Shown here one piece after another: positions 32,300 to 40,806 of a stretch of 64,000 bases of DNA; position 1 is the stretch's first letter, and each line of letters starts with the position of its first letter. The position numbers and the translations under genes were made by a program. Origin of the DNA: a virus. Under the pieces are notes generated by a model that ran no database searches, had not been told where the DNA came from, and was given only the letters and a program-made list of their open reading frames with translations. Location: positions 38,005 to 102,004 of the IMG/VR virus record IMGVR_UViG_3300048592_000418; one strand, given 5' to 3'.

Positions 32300-32763
32300 C
32301 ACGCACGCAGGACAAGGATCGCGAGGCGTCGGAATCGTTTCGGCTGCATCACGACGCGCTGATCGCGACGATTCAGACGGAGTTCCCGCCGGGCCGGCGC
32401 GTGAAGTGGCGAACGTATGCGCGCGGCGGAAAAGGCGTTCATTGGCATCACGGCCGCGTTGAAGAGACGGCGCGCTTCGGAACGAGCGTTCGAGTCCGCA
32501 ACACGAAGACGCAGACCGTTCAGGACAAGGAAGCGAAGGATCTCGAACTGGACGAGCCGATCACCGCTCCGCCGGACCCGCTGACGCCGGAAATCGACGC
32601 GGCCGGATATTCGCTCGGCGATTTGCATACGGCATTGATCACCGGCCGGCTTTCGCTTCCGCTCTGGATTCGCTCCGGCCGGTCGCGACATCGCGTCACA
32701 CTCGAAACCCGTGACGCGTTTTGCCGCGGTTTGCTGCTGGCGCTCGAAATGAATTCACCATGA
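32296..32763 (+). CDS. Hypothetical protein
   Basis: 155 residues. A beta-rich first half (KWRTYARGGKGVHWHHGRVEE) followed by a helical part. ATGA junctions at both ends. The function is unknown. Confidence 0.7.
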   Translation: MTRTQDKDREASESFRLHHDALIATIQTEFPPGRRVKWRTYARGGKGVHWHHGRVEETARFGTSVRVRNTKTQTVQDKEAKDLELDEPITAPPDPLTPEIDAAGYSLGDLHTALITGRLSLPLWIRSGRSRHRVTLETRDAFCRGLLLALEMNSP

Positions 32764-33188
32764 ACGACGAAGCGATCACGAACCCGAAACTGAACACGCT
32801 GACCGGATTCCGGACGGAAAACATCGGCGCGCCGGATGAAAACACGCGCGCGCTTGTCGTGCAATTCGACGGCGGCGGCATTTCGATCACCGTCTCGAAG
32901 GGCGATCAGATCCCGCGCGTCGTCCAGCAGTTCGAGCTTGTCGCAGCGCACCTTCGCGCGATCTACCTCGGCGAAAAGCAATTCAGCGATCAGCCGGCGA
33001 CGCTGGCGCCGCACGAAACGACGCTGGAAGAGCTGAAGCGGCGAATCACCTATTGCGTCCGACAGCTCGCCGCTGCGCGTTGCGTCATGAGCGTCGCGCA
33101 GCTTCAGGACGAAGTTCAGCGCGTGCTAACGCAGGCGGAGCTTTGCGCGCATGACGTGGAATTCCTGATCGCGGGGATGAAGCGATGA
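32760..33188 (+). CDS. Hypothetical protein, related to the next gene
   Basis: 142 residues from the ATGA junction. N-terminal beta sheet (ALVVQFDGGGISITVSKGD) and a helical C-terminus ending LCAHDVEFLIAGMKR. That ending resembles the end of the following gene (LCVHDVLFLKGEK), so the pair may be duplicated. Confidence 0.7.
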   Translation: MNDEAITNPKLNTLTGFRTENIGAPDENTRALVVQFDGGGISITVSKGDQIPRVVQQFELVAAHLRAIYLGEKQFSDQPATLAPHETTLEELKRRITYCVRQLAAARCVMSVAQLQDEVQRVLTQAELCAHDVEFLIAGMKR

Positions 33189-33490
33189 ACACGGCGTTCC
33201 GCGGGAACCTTGTCGCGCTCGGCACGCCGACGGGAGAGACGCAGCCGCGCGCGCTGATTCATTGCACGCAGCAGGAAATTCAATCGCTGAAGTTCCTCGC
33301 GCTCGGCGCCGTGATCGTGGTGGGCGAATCCGAGCTGAAGAACACGCTCGCCGAGCTGGAACGCCGGCTGAAATACATCGCGGACACGCTGATCACGACG
33401 CCGGAGCCGAAGCAGGACGTGATCGAAAAACTCTGTCACAACGTCGGGCTGTGCGTGCATGACGTGCTTTTCCTGAAGGGCGAAAAATGA
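33185..33490 (+). CDS. Hypothetical protein, related to the previous gene
   Basis: 101 residues. The C-terminal helix pair (LAELERRLKYIADTL ... LCVHDVLFLKGEK) parallels that of its neighbour. ATGA junctions at both ends. The function is unknown. Confidence 0.7.
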   Translation: MNTAFRGNLVALGTPTGETQPRALIHCTQQEIQSLKFLALGAVIVVGESELKNTLAELERRLKYIADTLITTPEPKQDVIEKLCHNVGLCVHDVLFLKGEK

Positions 33491-33708
33491 AACCCGACGA
33501 ACCGAAGAAACCGGAGCCGGCGCCGATGGACGGGATCCGCGTTGGCGCGCACCTGATCAGCATGAAGCAGATCCGCGAATCGCTCGCGGCCGAAGAAATG
33601 CGAACGCGCGGATGCACCTACGATCACGCGATGAAAATTCTCGGCATTGGATCGGCCGCGGTTCAGATCCGCGCATACCGGATGCTGAAGAAGCTCCCCG
33701 AAAAATGA
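33487..33708 (+). CDS. Small protein with possible HTH
   Basis: 73 residues. CTYDHAMKILGIGSAAVQIR could form a helix-turn-helix. Pro-rich N-terminus. The function is unknown; a regulator is possible. Confidence 0.6.
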   Translation: MKPDEPKKPEPAPMDGIRVGAHLISMKQIRESLAAEEMRTRGCTYDHAMKILGIGSAAVQIRAYRMLKKLPEK

Positions 33709-33959
33709 TTCACGAAGGCACAGTGAACGGCGAGCCGGCGCTGATTGAAAACGAACAGGGCCGCGGCGGGGACGCGACACGCGTCGCGATCATTCCGCGG
33801 GAACATAGTTTGCGACGCACTGGGGACGGTCAGATCGTCGGCGTGATTGACAGGACCGGCCGGACGCCGAAGCGCTTCGATCCCGTCTGGCGCGAAGTCA
33901 CGCTGAACGACAGGATCCAGATCGTGAAGCAGAGCTGGAATCAATCGTCATGGCTGTGA
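33705..33959 (+). CDS. Small hypothetical protein
   Basis: 84 residues from the ATGA junction. Beta-rich with GDGQIVGVIDRTGRTPKRF. It overlaps the next gene by 10 bases. The function is unknown. Confidence 0.65.
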   Translation: MIHEGTVNGEPALIENEQGRGGDATRVAIIPREHSLRRTGDGQIVGVIDRTGRTPKRFDPVWREVTLNDRIQIVKQSWNQSSWL

Positions 33960-34207
33960 CGCGCTACCGGAACCCATGGCACCGGCCGGAGGATAGGAAC
34001 AGCGGGCCGGAGTATTACGAGACGGACGCACGGCCGCGCATGGTGGCGGGGCTGGCGATTTACAAGCGCTTGCCGAACTGCTGGGACATCGTGCGGGACG
34101 GCGTTTGCATTTGCCAGCGTGCCGGGCCGAAGGGCGCGAAGGAAGCAGCCGAGCGGCTGGGGAACTCTCGGAAACTGAAGCGAAAAACGGCGCCGAAAGA
34201 TTTTTGA
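33950..34207 (+). CDS. Small hypothetical protein
   Basis: 85 residues. NCWDIVRDGVCICQRAG in the middle, basic C-terminus. It ends just before the next operator element. The function is unknown. Confidence 0.68.
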   Translation: MAVTRYRNPWHRPEDRNSGPEYYETDARPRMVAGLAIYKRLPNCWDIVRDGVCICQRAGPKGAKEAAERLGNSRKLKRKTAPKDF

Positions 34208-34247
34208 AAATAGATCTTGCGCGGGAACCATGTTTGGTTCCTAGTCC
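34205..34247 (+). promoter_or_regulatory. Promoter-operator element, copy 8 (dyad 34224-34241)
   Basis: TGAAAATAGAT, CTTGC, GCG, dyad with centre ATGTTT, TAGTCCG. The centre is the reverse complement of the common AAACAT while the arms and TTGC keep their orientation. The next ATG is at 34253, only 11 bases after the dyad. Confidence 0.78.
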
Positions 34248-34252
34248 GTGAC

Positions 34253-34558
34253 ATGGAAACGAACACGATGACGAACGCGGCGAAAACGACGGTGCAAAAT
34301 TTCTGGCCTGAAATGGGCCGAGCGAATCCGAACGCTCAATGCGAGATCCGGAGCGGCTTCGAGAAAATGACGGTCTGGACGCGTAAGACGTTCCCGGCGA
34401 TGCGCGGCGTGAAGCTCGTTCGCGTGCTGCAATCCGCGGATCTCGTTCCGCAGTCGCAGCGCCGGATCGGAACCAACGAATACACCGTGACGGCCGCGGC
34501 GCTCGAAGTGCTCCGCTCGAAGGGTTTCACGTTCCAGCGCGAATGCCTGCTGGACTGA
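34253..34558 (+). CDS. Hypothetical protein with METNTMTN start
   Basis: 101 residues from ATG 34253, or 96 from ATG 34268. The Thr/Asn-rich front again resembles other cassette leaders. The rest has TRKTFPAMRGVKLVRVLQ. The function is unknown. Confidence 0.72.
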   Translation: METNTMTNAAKTTVQNFWPEMGRANPNAQCEIRSGFEKMTVWTRKTFPAMRGVKLVRVLQSADLVPQSQRRIGTNEYTVTAAALEVLRSKGFTFQRECLLD

Positions 34559-34597
34559 GGCACGGGCGACAATTTCAACCACGAAACGAATACGAAC

Positions 34598-35299
34598 ATG
34601 AATCACGCGAATCCCCATCAGGAAAAAGCGATGTCGCCGGATCAGGCGGCATTTTTCAAAAAGCACGGCTTCGAGCGCGGACCGGCCGGCGGCGTCGTGC
34701 TGCGCACGTGCCAGATCGCCGTTTACGTTGTCGAAAGCCGCGGTGACATCCGCAGCAGCTTCGGCGTTTACGTGCGGCACGGCGAAGCGGCCGGCGCGTT
34801 CTGGCGCGACGTTGAACCCATCGTTCGGAAGGACTCACTCGCCGAAGCGATCAACGTCGGCGCCGGCATCCTCGGGATCGTCGGATGCGAGCGCTTCGTG
34901 AAGGTGATCACCGCGGACGGTTCCAGCCTGTCGGGCTGGCGCGTTGACGAGACGGAAACGAATCCGCTGAAGGGCGAGCCGGTGACGCGCTCGCCGAAAT
35001 CGAACACCGTTCCAGTTCGCGAAGTCCCCGTGAAGCTCGCCGCGCTCCGTGAATTGCACGCGGCCGGCAAGGGCGCCGATTATTACGATCTGGCGCACGC
35101 GCTGCATAACACCGCGGACAAGCTGACGCGCGAGCACACGGCGTTCAGCGGCATCGAAGACATGGTGGCGAGCGCTGCGGATCATGGTTACAAGCCGAGC
35201 GTCCAGACGAGCAAGCATCCGAGCCGGACCGCGCTCGCGGATCTGTTCGATGCGATTTGCGAACTGCGCGGCATCGCGTCGCGGGCGTATCGTTACTGA
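34598..35299 (+). CDS. Hypothetical protein
   Basis: 233 residues. ATG 34598 follows an ACGAAACGAATACGAAC leader without a Shine-Dalgarno sequence. The front (QAAFFKKHGFERGPAGGVV) and the middle (AEAINVGAGILGIVG) look folded. The function is unknown. Confidence 0.72.
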   Translation: MNHANPHQEKAMSPDQAAFFKKHGFERGPAGGVVLRTCQIAVYVVESRGDIRSSFGVYVRHGEAAGAFWRDVEPIVRKDSLAEAINVGAGILGIVGCERFVKVITADGSSLSGWRVDETETNPLKGEPVTRSPKSNTVPVREVPVKLAALRELHAAGKGADYYDLAHALHNTADKLTREHTAFSGIEDMVASAADHGYKPSVQTSKHPSRTALADLFDAICELRGIASRAYRY

Positions 35300-35302
35300 C
35301 CA

Positions 35303-35539
35303 ATGCCGCAAGAACTCGCATCAATGACGCTCGCGCAGCTTCGCGAGGAACACGATCACGGCCGCGGCGGACTGAAGATCTACGCGGAAACCGCGTGGGG
35401 ATGGTCCGAGCTGAAAGTTGCGCCGTTCCTGAAGCAGCTCGAACGTGACGACGGCAGCGAAGATCTCCCTGTCGTGCTGGCGATCATGACGATTCGTCGC
35501 GGCGGTTCCGCCACCCTGAAGATTCCACGCCGCGCATGA
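35303..35539 (+). CDS. Small hypothetical protein
   Basis: 78 residues. LAQLREEHDHGRGGLKIYAE at the front and a beta-like end. ATGA overlap with the next gene. The function is unknown. Confidence 0.68.
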   Translation: MPQELASMTLAQLREEHDHGRGGLKIYAETAWGWSELKVAPFLKQLERDDGSEDLPVVLAIMTIRRGGSATLKIPRRA

Positions 35540-35814
35540 TCATCCCGGAAGAAATGGACGCGAAAGCAGTCCGCGCGATCAACGCGGCCGGCGAGTGCAA
35601 TTTCTCCGGCTGGATCGTTGACCGTGCTCGAATCCGGGAAGGCGTGTTTGAAGTAAGGATTCGCGAAATGCCTTGGCACAAAGAAAAGGAATGGATGGGA
35701 GTGCGAGGCTGGATCAGAGCGCTGTATGCGCCGGAAGATTTTGCGGACGCGCTGCGCGGAGCATTCACCAAAGACGGGGACCGATTCGACGTTTGGGCAC
35801 CGCAAAAACCATGA
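35536..35814 (+). CDS. Small hypothetical protein
   Basis: 92 residues, two related aromatic segments (CNFSGWIVDRARIREG, EWMGVRGWIRALYAPEDF). ATGA junctions. The function is unknown. Confidence 0.68.
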   Translation: MIIPEEMDAKAVRAINAAGECNFSGWIVDRARIREGVFEVRIREMPWHKEKEWMGVRGWIRALYAPEDFADALRGAFTKDGDRFDVWAPQKP

Positions 35815-36125
35815 ACGAGCAATCCGAGCTTCCGCTGGAACGTTGGCTTAACTCCGGCCGTGACAGGCCGAAGGATCTCACGATCCGGCATTGGCTGGAT
35901 CTGCTGGCGCTGATCGTTCACGGCGCCGGCGTCAGGTTTACGGAAGGCGACATGCTGGCGGATTTGCACGCGTCCGTTCCGTCCGCGAAGGGGATCACTC
36001 GTCTTGCCGATTTGGACTCCGTAACGGCGACGCATTGGCGCTGGCACTGGGAAATGAAGCGGCCGGACATCGCGCGGGAAGTCGAACGGAGACGGGAGGA
36101 AAAAAAGAATGAACTTCACGACTGA
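35811..36125 (+). CDS. Hypothetical protein
   Basis: 104 residues from the ATGA junction. Helical; ends in a charged RREEKK tail. It overlaps the next gene by 17 bases. The function is unknown. Confidence 0.68.
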   Translation: MNEQSELPLERWLNSGRDRPKDLTIRHWLDLLALIVHGAGVRFTEGDMLADLHASVPSAKGITRLADLDSVTATHWRWHWEMKRPDIAREVERRREEKKNELHD

Positions 36126-36447
36126 AACCGCACTGCGCGAGCTGTCGCCGGAAGCCGCGGACGCCGAAGCGGCGAAGTTCTTCCCGCTCTCCGATGCTGA
36201 AAAAGACGACGTGCGGCGCCGGGCCGCGCTGAACCTGTGCCGGAAAATGGATCGGTGCATCGCGTCGTTCATTCTCGGCGAGTCCAGCAAGCGCGACGTG
36301 AACCGATGGCTGAAGGAAGAGATCGAACAGCTCACGCGCTGGCAGCAGGCGGAGAAATGGCGCGCCGCAGCCTGTGCGACGTTCGACAATCACCGGCACG
36401 CATACATTGCGAACCGGCGGCTGATTCGGGCGCCGAAAAATTCCTGA
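36109..36447 (+). CDS. Hypothetical helical protein
   Basis: 112 residues. ALRELSPEAADAEAAKFF and long helices. Its stop precedes the next operator element directly. The function is unknown. Confidence 0.7.
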   Translation: MNFTTETALRELSPEAADAEAAKFFPLSDAEKDDVRRRAALNLCRKMDRCIASFILGESSKRDVNRWLKEEIEQLTRWQQAEKWRAAACATFDNHRHAYIANRRLIRAPKNS

Positions 36448-36487
36448 AAATAGATCTTGCAAAGGAACCAAACATGGTTCCCAGTGT
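36446..36487 (+). promoter_or_regulatory. Promoter-operator element, copy 9 (dyad 36464-36481)
   Basis: GAAAATAGAT, CTTGC, AAA, dyad with AAACAT centre, then CAGTG, one base different from TAGTG. The next ATG is 13 bases away at 36495. Confidence 0.8.
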
Positions 36488-36494
36488 TGGAACG

Positions 36495-36956
36495 ATGACG
36501 ACAACGAACACGATTTCAGAGCTGATCAAACAGGCGAACGCGCTCGGCGCCGACGCCTTCGCGACGGGCGGCAAGCGCGCACCGGCCGCGAGCGTGAAGT
36601 TTGACGGGCTGATGAAGGCGAACCGCGAGCTGTTCAACGCGAACGCGCTCGCCGTGCTGGATGCCTTTTTGAATGGATGGGACGCCGCGAATCTGGCGAA
36701 CCCGGTTCCTTCGGAGCTGATGGCGCGGGCGACGGATGCGCACAGCCAAACCCGCCGCGAAAAGAACCGCGTGACGCTGACGGCCGCGTTCCGGGCCGGT
36801 TTCACGCACTGCGCGATCCTCGGCGAGTATTACCATTTTTTCCGCAGCGAATCCGATCTGAACGAGTTCCTGAAGCTCCCGAACGTCGTGAAGGCGGATC
36901 CCGTCAACGGCGCGCTTCGCGTTGATCACTCGAACAATCTCGCTTTTTTCGACTGA
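36495..36956 (+). CDS. Hypothetical protein with MTTTNT start
   Basis: 153 residues from ATG 36495. Helical, with FRAGFTHCAILGEYYHFFRS in the middle. First gene of a seven-gene cassette. The function is unknown. Confidence 0.73.
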   Translation: MTTTNTISELIKQANALGADAFATGGKRAPAASVKFDGLMKANRELFNANALAVLDAFLNGWDAANLANPVPSELMARATDAHSQTRREKNRVTLTAAFRAGFTHCAILGEYYHFFRSESDLNEFLKLPNVVKADPVNGALRVDHSNNLAFFD

Positions 36957-37360
36957 TGAACGCCGCGATTATTCCCCCGGACGTAGCGGCATACCTGATC
37001 GCCGCGGCTCGCGAGCTGATGGCTGAACAGCAGTTCGAGCCGAACGCCGAGCGCGATCTGAAAACTTGGCTGCAATGCGAGCGCGTCAGGATTTGCGAGC
37101 GCGCGCTGGAAAAAATGCACGGGCTGATCGAGTCCGTTCTATGCCACCCGGAGCGGAAGCGCGCTGTCTGCGAGCATATCGGCGCGCAGGTTTGGCAACG
37201 GCTGCGGGACACGATCCCCGCGGACGCTCCGCAGCGGTTCCAGCCGCGTTTCGTGGCGTATGCCGCGAGTCAGGGGATGACGCCGGCCGAAGTGCTGAAG
37301 CGTGACGTGAACATGACGAATTTCATTTGCTGGGCACACTCTAACCCGTCGAAACGATGA
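36956..37360 (+). CDS. Hypothetical protein
   Basis: 134 residues, TGATG-coupled. Helical with several Cys (WLQCERVRICERALEK). The function is unknown. Confidence 0.7.
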   Translation: MNAAIIPPDVAAYLIAAARELMAEQQFEPNAERDLKTWLQCERVRICERALEKMHGLIESVLCHPERKRAVCEHIGAQVWQRLRDTIPADAPQRFQPRFVAYAASQGMTPAEVLKRDVNMTNFICWAHSNPSKR

Positions 37361-37689
37361 ATCACACGAACCTGATGGATCTCGAACTCGTGAATCCCCG
37401 CCGGCCGGGGAAAGCGATCTATGTCGAAACCAAAGTTCTCGGCGGAAAACTGTTTTTCATCTTCGAGCGCATGCGCTGGGATGACACAACGCAGGACAAC
37501 GTTTCGGAATCGACGCATCAGATCGCGCCGGCGGACTTCACGAAGCGCTGGCGCGTGCTCGAACGTGCGGGCTGGCGCGTCAGCGTGCCGAAGAAGGCGC
37601 CGGAAGTCGTGCGCGGCCGTTACGTCGCGCCGTCGCACTGCGATTGCCACCCGCTCCCGAAAACCGTCGGCAAACCGCTGAAGCTATGA
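37357..37689 (+). CDS. Hypothetical protein
   Basis: 110 residues from the ATGA junction. Beta-rich front (AIYVETKVLGGKLFFIFE) and a C-terminal HCDCHP. The function is unknown. Confidence 0.7.
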   Translation: MNHTNLMDLELVNPRRPGKAIYVETKVLGGKLFFIFERMRWDDTTQDNVSESTHQIAPADFTKRWRVLERAGWRVSVPKKAPEVVRGRYVAPSHCDCHPLPKTVGKPLKL

Positions 37690-37835
37690 TGACGACGATC
37701 TTCGTCACCCTGTTAATTCTCGCGCTCTTTTGCCTGTTTGGATTTTGGATCCTAGTTTGGGCGGCGAAGATCATCGGCTTCACGATTGGCCTATTCATTT
37801 CCCTGTTCAGAGATCTATTCACGAAACGAAAATGA
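37686..37835 (+). CDS. Small hydrophobic membrane protein (holin-like candidate)
   Basis: 49 residues, almost entirely hydrophobic: two transmembrane stretches (TIFVTLLILALFCLFGFWIL and KIIGFTIGLFISLF) followed by a basic tail FTKRK. Size and charge layout would suit a small holin or pinholin. Its place among accessory genes rather than next to an endolysin argues for caution. Confidence 0.6.
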   Translation: MMTTIFVTLLILALFCLFGFWILVWAAKIIGFTIGLFISLFRDLFTKRK

Positions 37836-38177
37836 GAATCCCGTTCACGCTCGCCGAAAACGGCTATCGCATCGATCCGGAGAATCCATCCGGCGCGCTT
37901 CATCAGCACGCGCGGACATCCGTTCTATCCCGTCGCCTATGGTGGCGATCAGCATCGCAACGCCGGCGAGCACGTGAAGGACATGCTCGAAGCTGCGCAC
38001 GCGGCCGGGCTGGACGCCGGCAAGGCTTACGGCGTCGGCTTCGCTGCGGCCGAAATCATTCGCCAGTCCGGCGACGTGGAAAGCGCGCGCGGACTGCTGC
38101 GCGTCTGGACGTGCGAGGCTTCGCGAGCCGATCCGGAAGATCTGAAAGTGCTTCGCGAGCACAAGCTGATCCCGTGA
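37832..38177 (+). pseudogene. Small gene split by a one-base frameshift
   Basis: From ATG 37832 (ATGA junction) the frame reads RIPFTLAENGYRIDPENPSG, then loses protein character. The next frame picks up as STRGHPFYPVAYGGDQHRN and continues to TGA 38175-38177, which is GTGA-coupled to the next gene. Removing one C near 37901 would join them as GALISTRGHPF. About 114 residues in all. A mutation, an assembly error, or programmed +1 shifting are possible. The internal GTG at 37974 is a weaker alternative start. Confidence 0.65.
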
Positions 38178-38542
38178 AGCGCACCGTTCACAAGCTCCGC
38201 GAGTTCGCCGCGCTCCCGGAGTTCGAGGGGACGCAGACGGCCGCGCTGATGATCGCTGCGGCGGATGAACTGGACGCCGAGCGCGCGAAGGCCGCGAAGG
38301 TTTCCCGCTGGATCCTGCGCGAGCGCGCACGGCTGACAGTCGGCGAGACGGACGAACAGCGCGCGGAGAAAATGCGTTCCCCGCTCCCGGTCCGGCTTTG
38401 GATGATCGCCGGAGAGCTGACGGACGATCTGACGGCGCGCATCGCGTCGGACGAAATATGCAACGAACAGCGTCGAAAATTAGGGGTGCCGGCCGCTCCG
38501 CCGGACCCGATGATCGCGCTACTCCATGGAACCCCGCGATGA
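38174..38542 (+). CDS. Hypothetical protein
   Basis: 122 residues from GTG 38174 (GTGA junction). Helical with AALMIAAADELDAERAK; such an ...A.ELD..R front is common in small phage proteins. The function is unknown. Confidence 0.68.
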   Translation: MKRTVHKLREFAALPEFEGTQTAALMIAAADELDAERAKAAKVSRWILRERARLTVGETDEQRAEKMRSPLPVRLWMIAGELTDDLTARIASDEICNEQRRKLGVPAAPPDPMIALLHGTPR

Positions 38543-39072
38543 CAGCAACCGATCAAATGCTCTGGCTCAACGGCGAGCCGTATTCGAGCGCGAAGCGATT
38601 CGGCTTCGCTGACGGAGGCGTTTTCATCGCGGAACTCGTTCCGCCCATCGCCAGCGACGGCGAGACAGTCACGGTTTCCCTCACGCTCTCGAAGCGTGAA
38701 ACCCGCGAGCGCATCGGCGGCACGGCCGCGCGTGCGACGCTGGACGCTCCGCACCGGCTGACGATCTTCGATGACTTCGGCACGCCGCACGAAGTTGCCG
38801 GCGAAACCGGGTTCATCGCGCGCTTGTCGGACGAGCTGCGCGCGCAAGGCTTGGTCGGACCGGAGCGCGCGATCCATCGCTTCGGCGACTATCGCACGGA
38901 ACTGAAATACGTTCCGGGGCCGGGCGCTGAAATTTTCCGCATCATTTCCAGCAAGACGGTGGGACCGTGGGCACGCTCGAAGGCGCTTGCTTGGAAAGGA
39001 TACAAGCGCAAGCGTAAGGGACAGCCGATGCCGCACGAAGAACTGATGCGGCGTCAGCTTGCTCCCGTATGA
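38539..39072 (+). CDS. Hypothetical protein
   Basis: 177 residues from the ATGA junction. Contains GRRFG-like turns (SAKRFGFADGG) and a basic end (KGYKRKRKGQP). The function is unknown. Confidence 0.7.
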   Translation: MTATDQMLWLNGEPYSSAKRFGFADGGVFIAELVPPIASDGETVTVSLTLSKRETRERIGGTAARATLDAPHRLTIFDDFGTPHEVAGETGFIARLSDELRAQGLVGPERAIHRFGDYRTELKYVPGPGAEIFRIISSKTVGPWARSKALAWKGYKRKRKGQPMPHEELMRRQLAPV

Positions 39073-39431
39073 AAACGAAAACGAAAAATCCCACAATGGC
39101 GCGCGTCGAACGGCGCGTGACTGAACTTGCGCACCGGCGGGACATCGCTGTCCCGCCGCGTTCGCTCCCGAAGATGAAAGGGCCGATCACAAGCCGGTTT
39201 TGGGCTTGGCCGAATCACCTGAATGAAGGCCGGATCGTCTATCTCGATCACAAACGCGTCAGCAAAGGCCGCGAGCGCGTCGCGCTCGTTCGCATCAGGA
39301 ACCCGGCGCGAGTGATTGCACGCGGCGCCGCGGCGCTCCGCCGGCGCGGATACGCGACGAAGGCGAACGCGGACACGATTGCGCGCGCAGTGCTCGAAGG
39401 CGTCGGCGTGCTCTGGCGTCCGCGCGAGTAA
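39069..39431 (+). CDS. Hypothetical basic protein
   Basis: 120 residues from the ATGA junction. Strongly basic, with WAWPNHLNEGRIVYLDHKRV. It ends with TAA just before the next operator element. The function is unknown. Confidence 0.68.
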   Translation: MKTKTKNPTMARVERRVTELAHRRDIAVPPRSLPKMKGPITSRFWAWPNHLNEGRIVYLDHKRVSKGRERVALVRIRNPARVIARGAAALRRRGYATKANADTIARAVLEGVGVLWRPRE

Positions 39432-39434
39432 GGC

Positions 39435-39480
39435 GCGAAAAAAAGTGCTTGCACTGGGAACCAAAAAGGGTTCCAGTGCT
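39435..39480 (+). promoter_or_regulatory. Promoter-operator element, copy 10, divergent (dyad 39457-39474)
   Basis: GCGAAAAAAAGTG, CTTGC, ACTG, then GGAACC-AAAAAG-GGTTCC and CAGTG. The arms are intact but the centre differs and the TTGC-to-dyad spacing is one base longer. The next ATG is 12 bases away at 39487. Confidence 0.72.
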
Positions 39481-39486
39481 CGCACG

Positions 39487-39666
39487 ATGACGAACACGAA
39501 AACACCCGAAGCGCTGGCAACGTTGCCGAATGCGCGCCTAATGCGCCGGCATGATGCCGTTTTATCTGTCTGGCGGAATACGAAATCCGCGAACACCGCT
39601 CGCCGTTGCGAGTGCCGCCTTTCTGTGATTCGCACTGCGGCGCAACTTCAGGACTTCAGCCGATGA
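39487..39666 (+). CDS. Small protein with MTNTKT start
   Basis: 59 residues from ATG 39487. The Thr/Asn/Lys front matches other cassette leaders. The remainder is basic and has CECRLSVIR. The function is unknown. Confidence 0.62.
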   Translation: MTNTKTPEALATLPNARLMRRHDAVLSVWRNTKSANTARRCECRLSVIRTAAQLQDFSR

Positions 39667-40322
39667 ACGCCGCGACGATGAAGATCACGCGGATCATCCG
39701 GATCGAAGATACGCGCCAGTATGAAGAAGGGCCGGATGATCGTTGGTATCCCATTCCCGGTTCAGGCGTCGAAAATCAGTGTGCGCGCTGCGGCCGGATG
39801 CATGAAGTTCACGCGCTCGTCGAACTCGAAGACAATACGTCCGCCGTGGTGGGAACCGGCTGCGCTCGCGGCGACGATTTGATCAAGTGCGCGCAGTTCG
39901 CCAGCGCTGCGAATGCGGCGAAGCGGCTGCGGGGACTCCGCGCGAAGTTGGCGAAGGCGGAAGCGAACGCCGCGATCTACTCCGAAGCGCTCCGCGTGGT
40001 GGACGCACTGACTCCGCCGGCCGCGGTCTGGACGAAGGCGCCGAACAAATGCAGCGCGGGCGATCATCACGTGATCGCCGTCGGCGAGGGGAAGGCGTAT
40101 TCGTATCAGCCGGGCGAACTTTCTCCGTCGGATCGGCGCGAGCGTGAAGACTGCGCGCGCAACGGGTGGAGAGCGGCGCGCATGACGGAAGCGCTCCCGG
40201 CCGGCTTCAAAGGCGCCGCGTGCGGTTACTCGTTCAAATACGAAGCCGAGCGGCTGAAGCAGGACATCGCCAAAGTTGAAAAGCGACTTGCCGCGCTGAT
40301 GGCGCCGGCCGTTGCGGTCTGA
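39663..40322 (+). CDS. Hypothetical protein with Cys pair
   Basis: 219 residues from the ATGA junction. NQCARCGRMHEVHALVE and VVGTGCARGDD suggest a metal-binding front; a helical middle (AKRLRGLRAKLAKAEAN) and a C-terminal coil follow. The function is unknown. Confidence 0.72.
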   Translation: MNAATMKITRIIRIEDTRQYEEGPDDRWYPIPGSGVENQCARCGRMHEVHALVELEDNTSAVVGTGCARGDDLIKCAQFASAANAAKRLRGLRAKLAKAEANAAIYSEALRVVDALTPPAAVWTKAPNKCSAGDHHVIAVGEGKAYSYQPGELSPSDRREREDCARNGWRAARMTEALPAGFKGAACGYSFKYEAERLKQDIAKVEKRLAALMAPAVAV

Positions 40323-40326
40323 ATTT

Positions 40327-40806
40327 ATGTCCCCTGACGAAATCCGCGCGGCAATCGCGCAAGTGAAGGAACATCCGGCGGCGCTTTACGAGTTCCGCAA
40401 AACGTGCGCGATGCACAACCTCGCGGCTATGCTCGCGGGGAATTACGCGAACCCGTCGGACGGCTGCGGATCGCTGTCCGAGAAATCGGCAGCGCGGGCC
40501 GTGAAGCACGCGGACGACTTGATCGCCGCGCTCGGCTTGCAACTCGAACCGCCGGCCGCGGAAGCGGCATCGGAGGAACCGCCACCCGTTATCACGCCGA
40601 AGGAATGGCGCGATCCGCGTGAAATCGTCGTTTGGGACGAAGCGAAAGCGCTGCAATGGGGCGAGCGCGGGAAGAATGGCGAAGTTTACGCGACGGACAT
40701 CGATCAGCAGGTTCGCGCCGCAATCATTCGCCAGATCGAATCCGGCGAAGACAGCGGCAGCGTTGACGTTCTCGGCATCCTTTACCGCTTCAGCTTCACG
40801 CCATGA
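40327..40806 (+). CDS. Hypothetical protein
   Basis: 159 residues. ATG 40327 follows the previous stop by 4 bases. SPDEIRAAIAQVKEHPAAL at the front, then a Pro/Glu linker. ATGA with the next gene. The function is unknown. Confidence 0.7.
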   Translation: MSPDEIRAAIAQVKEHPAALYEFRKTCAMHNLAAMLAGNYANPSDGCGSLSEKSAARAVKHADDLIAALGLQLEPPAAEAASEEPPPVITPKEWRDPREIVVWDEAKALQWGERGKNGEVYATDIDQQVRAAIIRQIESGEDSGSVDVLGILYRFSFTP

